Source: an uncultured Pseudomonadota bacterium (GTDB lineage: Bacteria > Pseudomonadota > Gammaproteobacteria > Methylococcales > Methylomonadaceae). From it: DNA of 64,000 nt. The notes below the pieces were generated by a model. The model had not been told where the DNA came from, ran no database searches, and worked only from the letters and a program-made list of their open reading frames with translations. The stretch's first letter is position 1; each line of letters begins with the position of its first letter. Made by a program: the position numbers and the translations under genes. The DNA lies in contig CAIPQN010000110.1 in NCBI GenBank assembly GCA_903867225.1, positions 1-64,000 on the forward strand. The letters are read 5' to 3'. Shown here piece after piece: positions 63,146 to 64,000 of the stretch.

Positions 63146-63777
63146 TAAGAATTAGCGAGATTTTTTATTCTCTTCAAGGTGAATCAAATACTGTTGGATT
63201 GCCAACGGTTTTTGTACGATTAACAGGTTGTCCGTTGCGTTGTAATTATTGTGACACCAGTTATGCGTTTTCGGGAGGGGTAAAAATGTCGCTCGATGAA
63301 ATTTTTGTCGAAATTGAAAAATATGATTGCAAAACGGTTTGTGTCACAGGCGGCGAACCGCTTGCACAACCAGCTTGTTTGGATTTATTAACGCAATTGG
63401 CAGACGACGGTTTTAACGTTTCACTCGAAACCAGTGGCGCGTTAGACGTTTCAAAAGTTGATAGCCGAATCGTGAAAATCATGGATTTAAAAACGCCAAG
63501 TTGTGGCGAAGTGGAAAAAAATCGTTATGAAAACATTGAGTTTTTGAATGCACAAGATCAAGTGAAATTTGTGATTGCAGACGACAACGATTACAACTGG
63601 TCGAAAAAAATCATGGCGCATTACCATTTGTCAAAACGGTGTCAGATTTTATTTTCGCCCGTTGTGCCAACGCAAAACCCAACAGAATTGGCAGAAAAAA
63701 TTTTAGCGGACAGATTGCCTGTGCGTTTTCAAATTCAACTTCACAAACTCTTGTGGCAAGACGCACAAGGAAAATAA
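63142..63777 (+). CDS. queE: 7-carboxy-7-deazaguanine synthase QueE
   Basis: The 211-residue radical SAM enzyme makes CDG in queuosine synthesis. It has the cluster motif [14 protein letters not shown] and VTGGEPLAQ. It overlaps cpoB by ATGA and is followed by queC. Confidence 0.94.
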   Translation: MIRISEIFYSLQGESNTVGLPTVFVRLTGCPLRCNYCDTSYAFSGGVKMSLDEIFVEIEKYDCKTVCVTGGEPLAQPACLDLLTQLADDGFNVSLETSGALDVSKVDSRIVKIMDLKTPSCGEVEKNRYENIEFLNAQDQVKFVIADDNDYNWSKKIMAHYHLSKRCQILFSPVVPTQNPTELAEKILADRLPVRFQIQLHKLLWQDAQGK

Positions 63778-63781
63778 ACAA

Positions 63782-64000
63782 ATGCAAAAAAAAGCAGTCA
63801 TTTTACTTTCAGGCGGATTGGATTCCGTGACCGTTTTGGCAATGGCACAAGCCCAAGGCTATGAATGCTATGCGTTAAGTTTCGATTACGGGCAACGCAA
63901 TAAAGCCGAATTACAAGCGGGTGAAAAAATTGCCGCTGATTATGGTGTTGTGCGAAAAGTTGTGAATTTAGGACTTGGTACAATCGGTGGCAGCGCGTTG
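63782..64000 (+). CDS. queC: 7-cyano-7-deazaguanine synthase QueC (partial, cut by window end)
   Basis: The first 73 codons begin [18 protein letters not shown] with the ATP PP-loop SGGLDS, then [14 protein letters not shown]. QueC converts CDG to preQ0, the step after QueE. The gene continues beyond the window. The ATG at 63782 is four bases after the queE stop. Confidence 0.94.
   Translation, partial: MQKKAVILLSGGLDSVTVLAMAQAQGYECYALSFDYGQRNKAELQAGEKIAADYGVVRKVVNLGLGTIGGSAL

Overview
The window looks like chromosomal DNA of an AT-rich, aerobic gammaproteobacterium. Supporting markers are a complete Tol-Pal operon (ybgC-tolQRAB-pal-cpoB), yebC-ruvCAB, minCDE, ErpA, RimO, PrmB, SrmB, UbiB and a heme A synthase. 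A methanotroph-like (Methylococcales) or Thiotrichales host is a guess from overall style only. No rRNA, tRNA or CRISPR array was seen, and no gene-free stretch longer than about 300 bases exists.

Layout. 1-0.5 kb: the tail of an IS200/IS605 TnpB gene and a membrane ORF cut at its junction. 0.6-18.9 kb: housekeeping genes (hisD, srmB, ubiB, rodA, erpA, argC, rimO, minCDE, a GlcD-type oxidase, prmB, aroC), with small debris between prmB and aroC (a GIY-YIG remnant, a frameshifted secreted protein, an orphan antitoxin) and a small alarmone-synthetase-like gene. 19.0-22.6 kb: a 1219-residue fused flavoprotein resembling GltD/NfnL joined to NfnS/PyrK.

22.6-36.5 kb is the accessory core. Three cargo cassettes follow the 3' end of the flavoprotein gene, and each is closed on its right by another 5'-truncated copy of that same gene end (about 1.4 kb, 1.6 kb and 43-50 bp). 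Cassette A holds a SHOCT membrane protein plus an AAA ATPase/DUF4435 pair resembling the PARIS anti-phage system. Cassette B is an overlapping four-gene operon: an Mrr-nuclease/SF2-helicase fusion, an 821-residue protein with RNA-polymerase-alpha-CTD-like repeats and a sigma-70-region-4-like helix-turn-helix, and a Septu-like PtuA ATPase and PtuB HNH pair. Cassette C is a DUF4160/DUF2442 pair. All cargo points the same way, each cassette starts just after the anchor stop codon, and each last gene ends at or within about 10 bases of the next anchor copy. No integrase is visible. This gene-end-anchored accretion of defence cassettes, and the cassette B operon, are the best candidates for something undescribed.

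36.5-45.3 kb: small accessory genes (an XRE regulator, a broken antitoxin), then a minus-strand TonB-dependent metal operon (receptor, three HupE/UreJ-type proteins, ExbD, ExbB, TonB and a His-rich CDF exporter), probably for cobalt or nickel. 45.5-64 kb: an SmbP-like periplasmic protein, an asparaginase, folA-ygfZ-ctaA, an L,D-transpeptidase, serA with a SerB-like phosphatase, yebC-ruvCAB, a hexapeptide acetyltransferase with a C8 tract at its start, a HigB/BrnA-type toxin-antitoxin pair, the Tol-Pal operon, and queE with partial queC.
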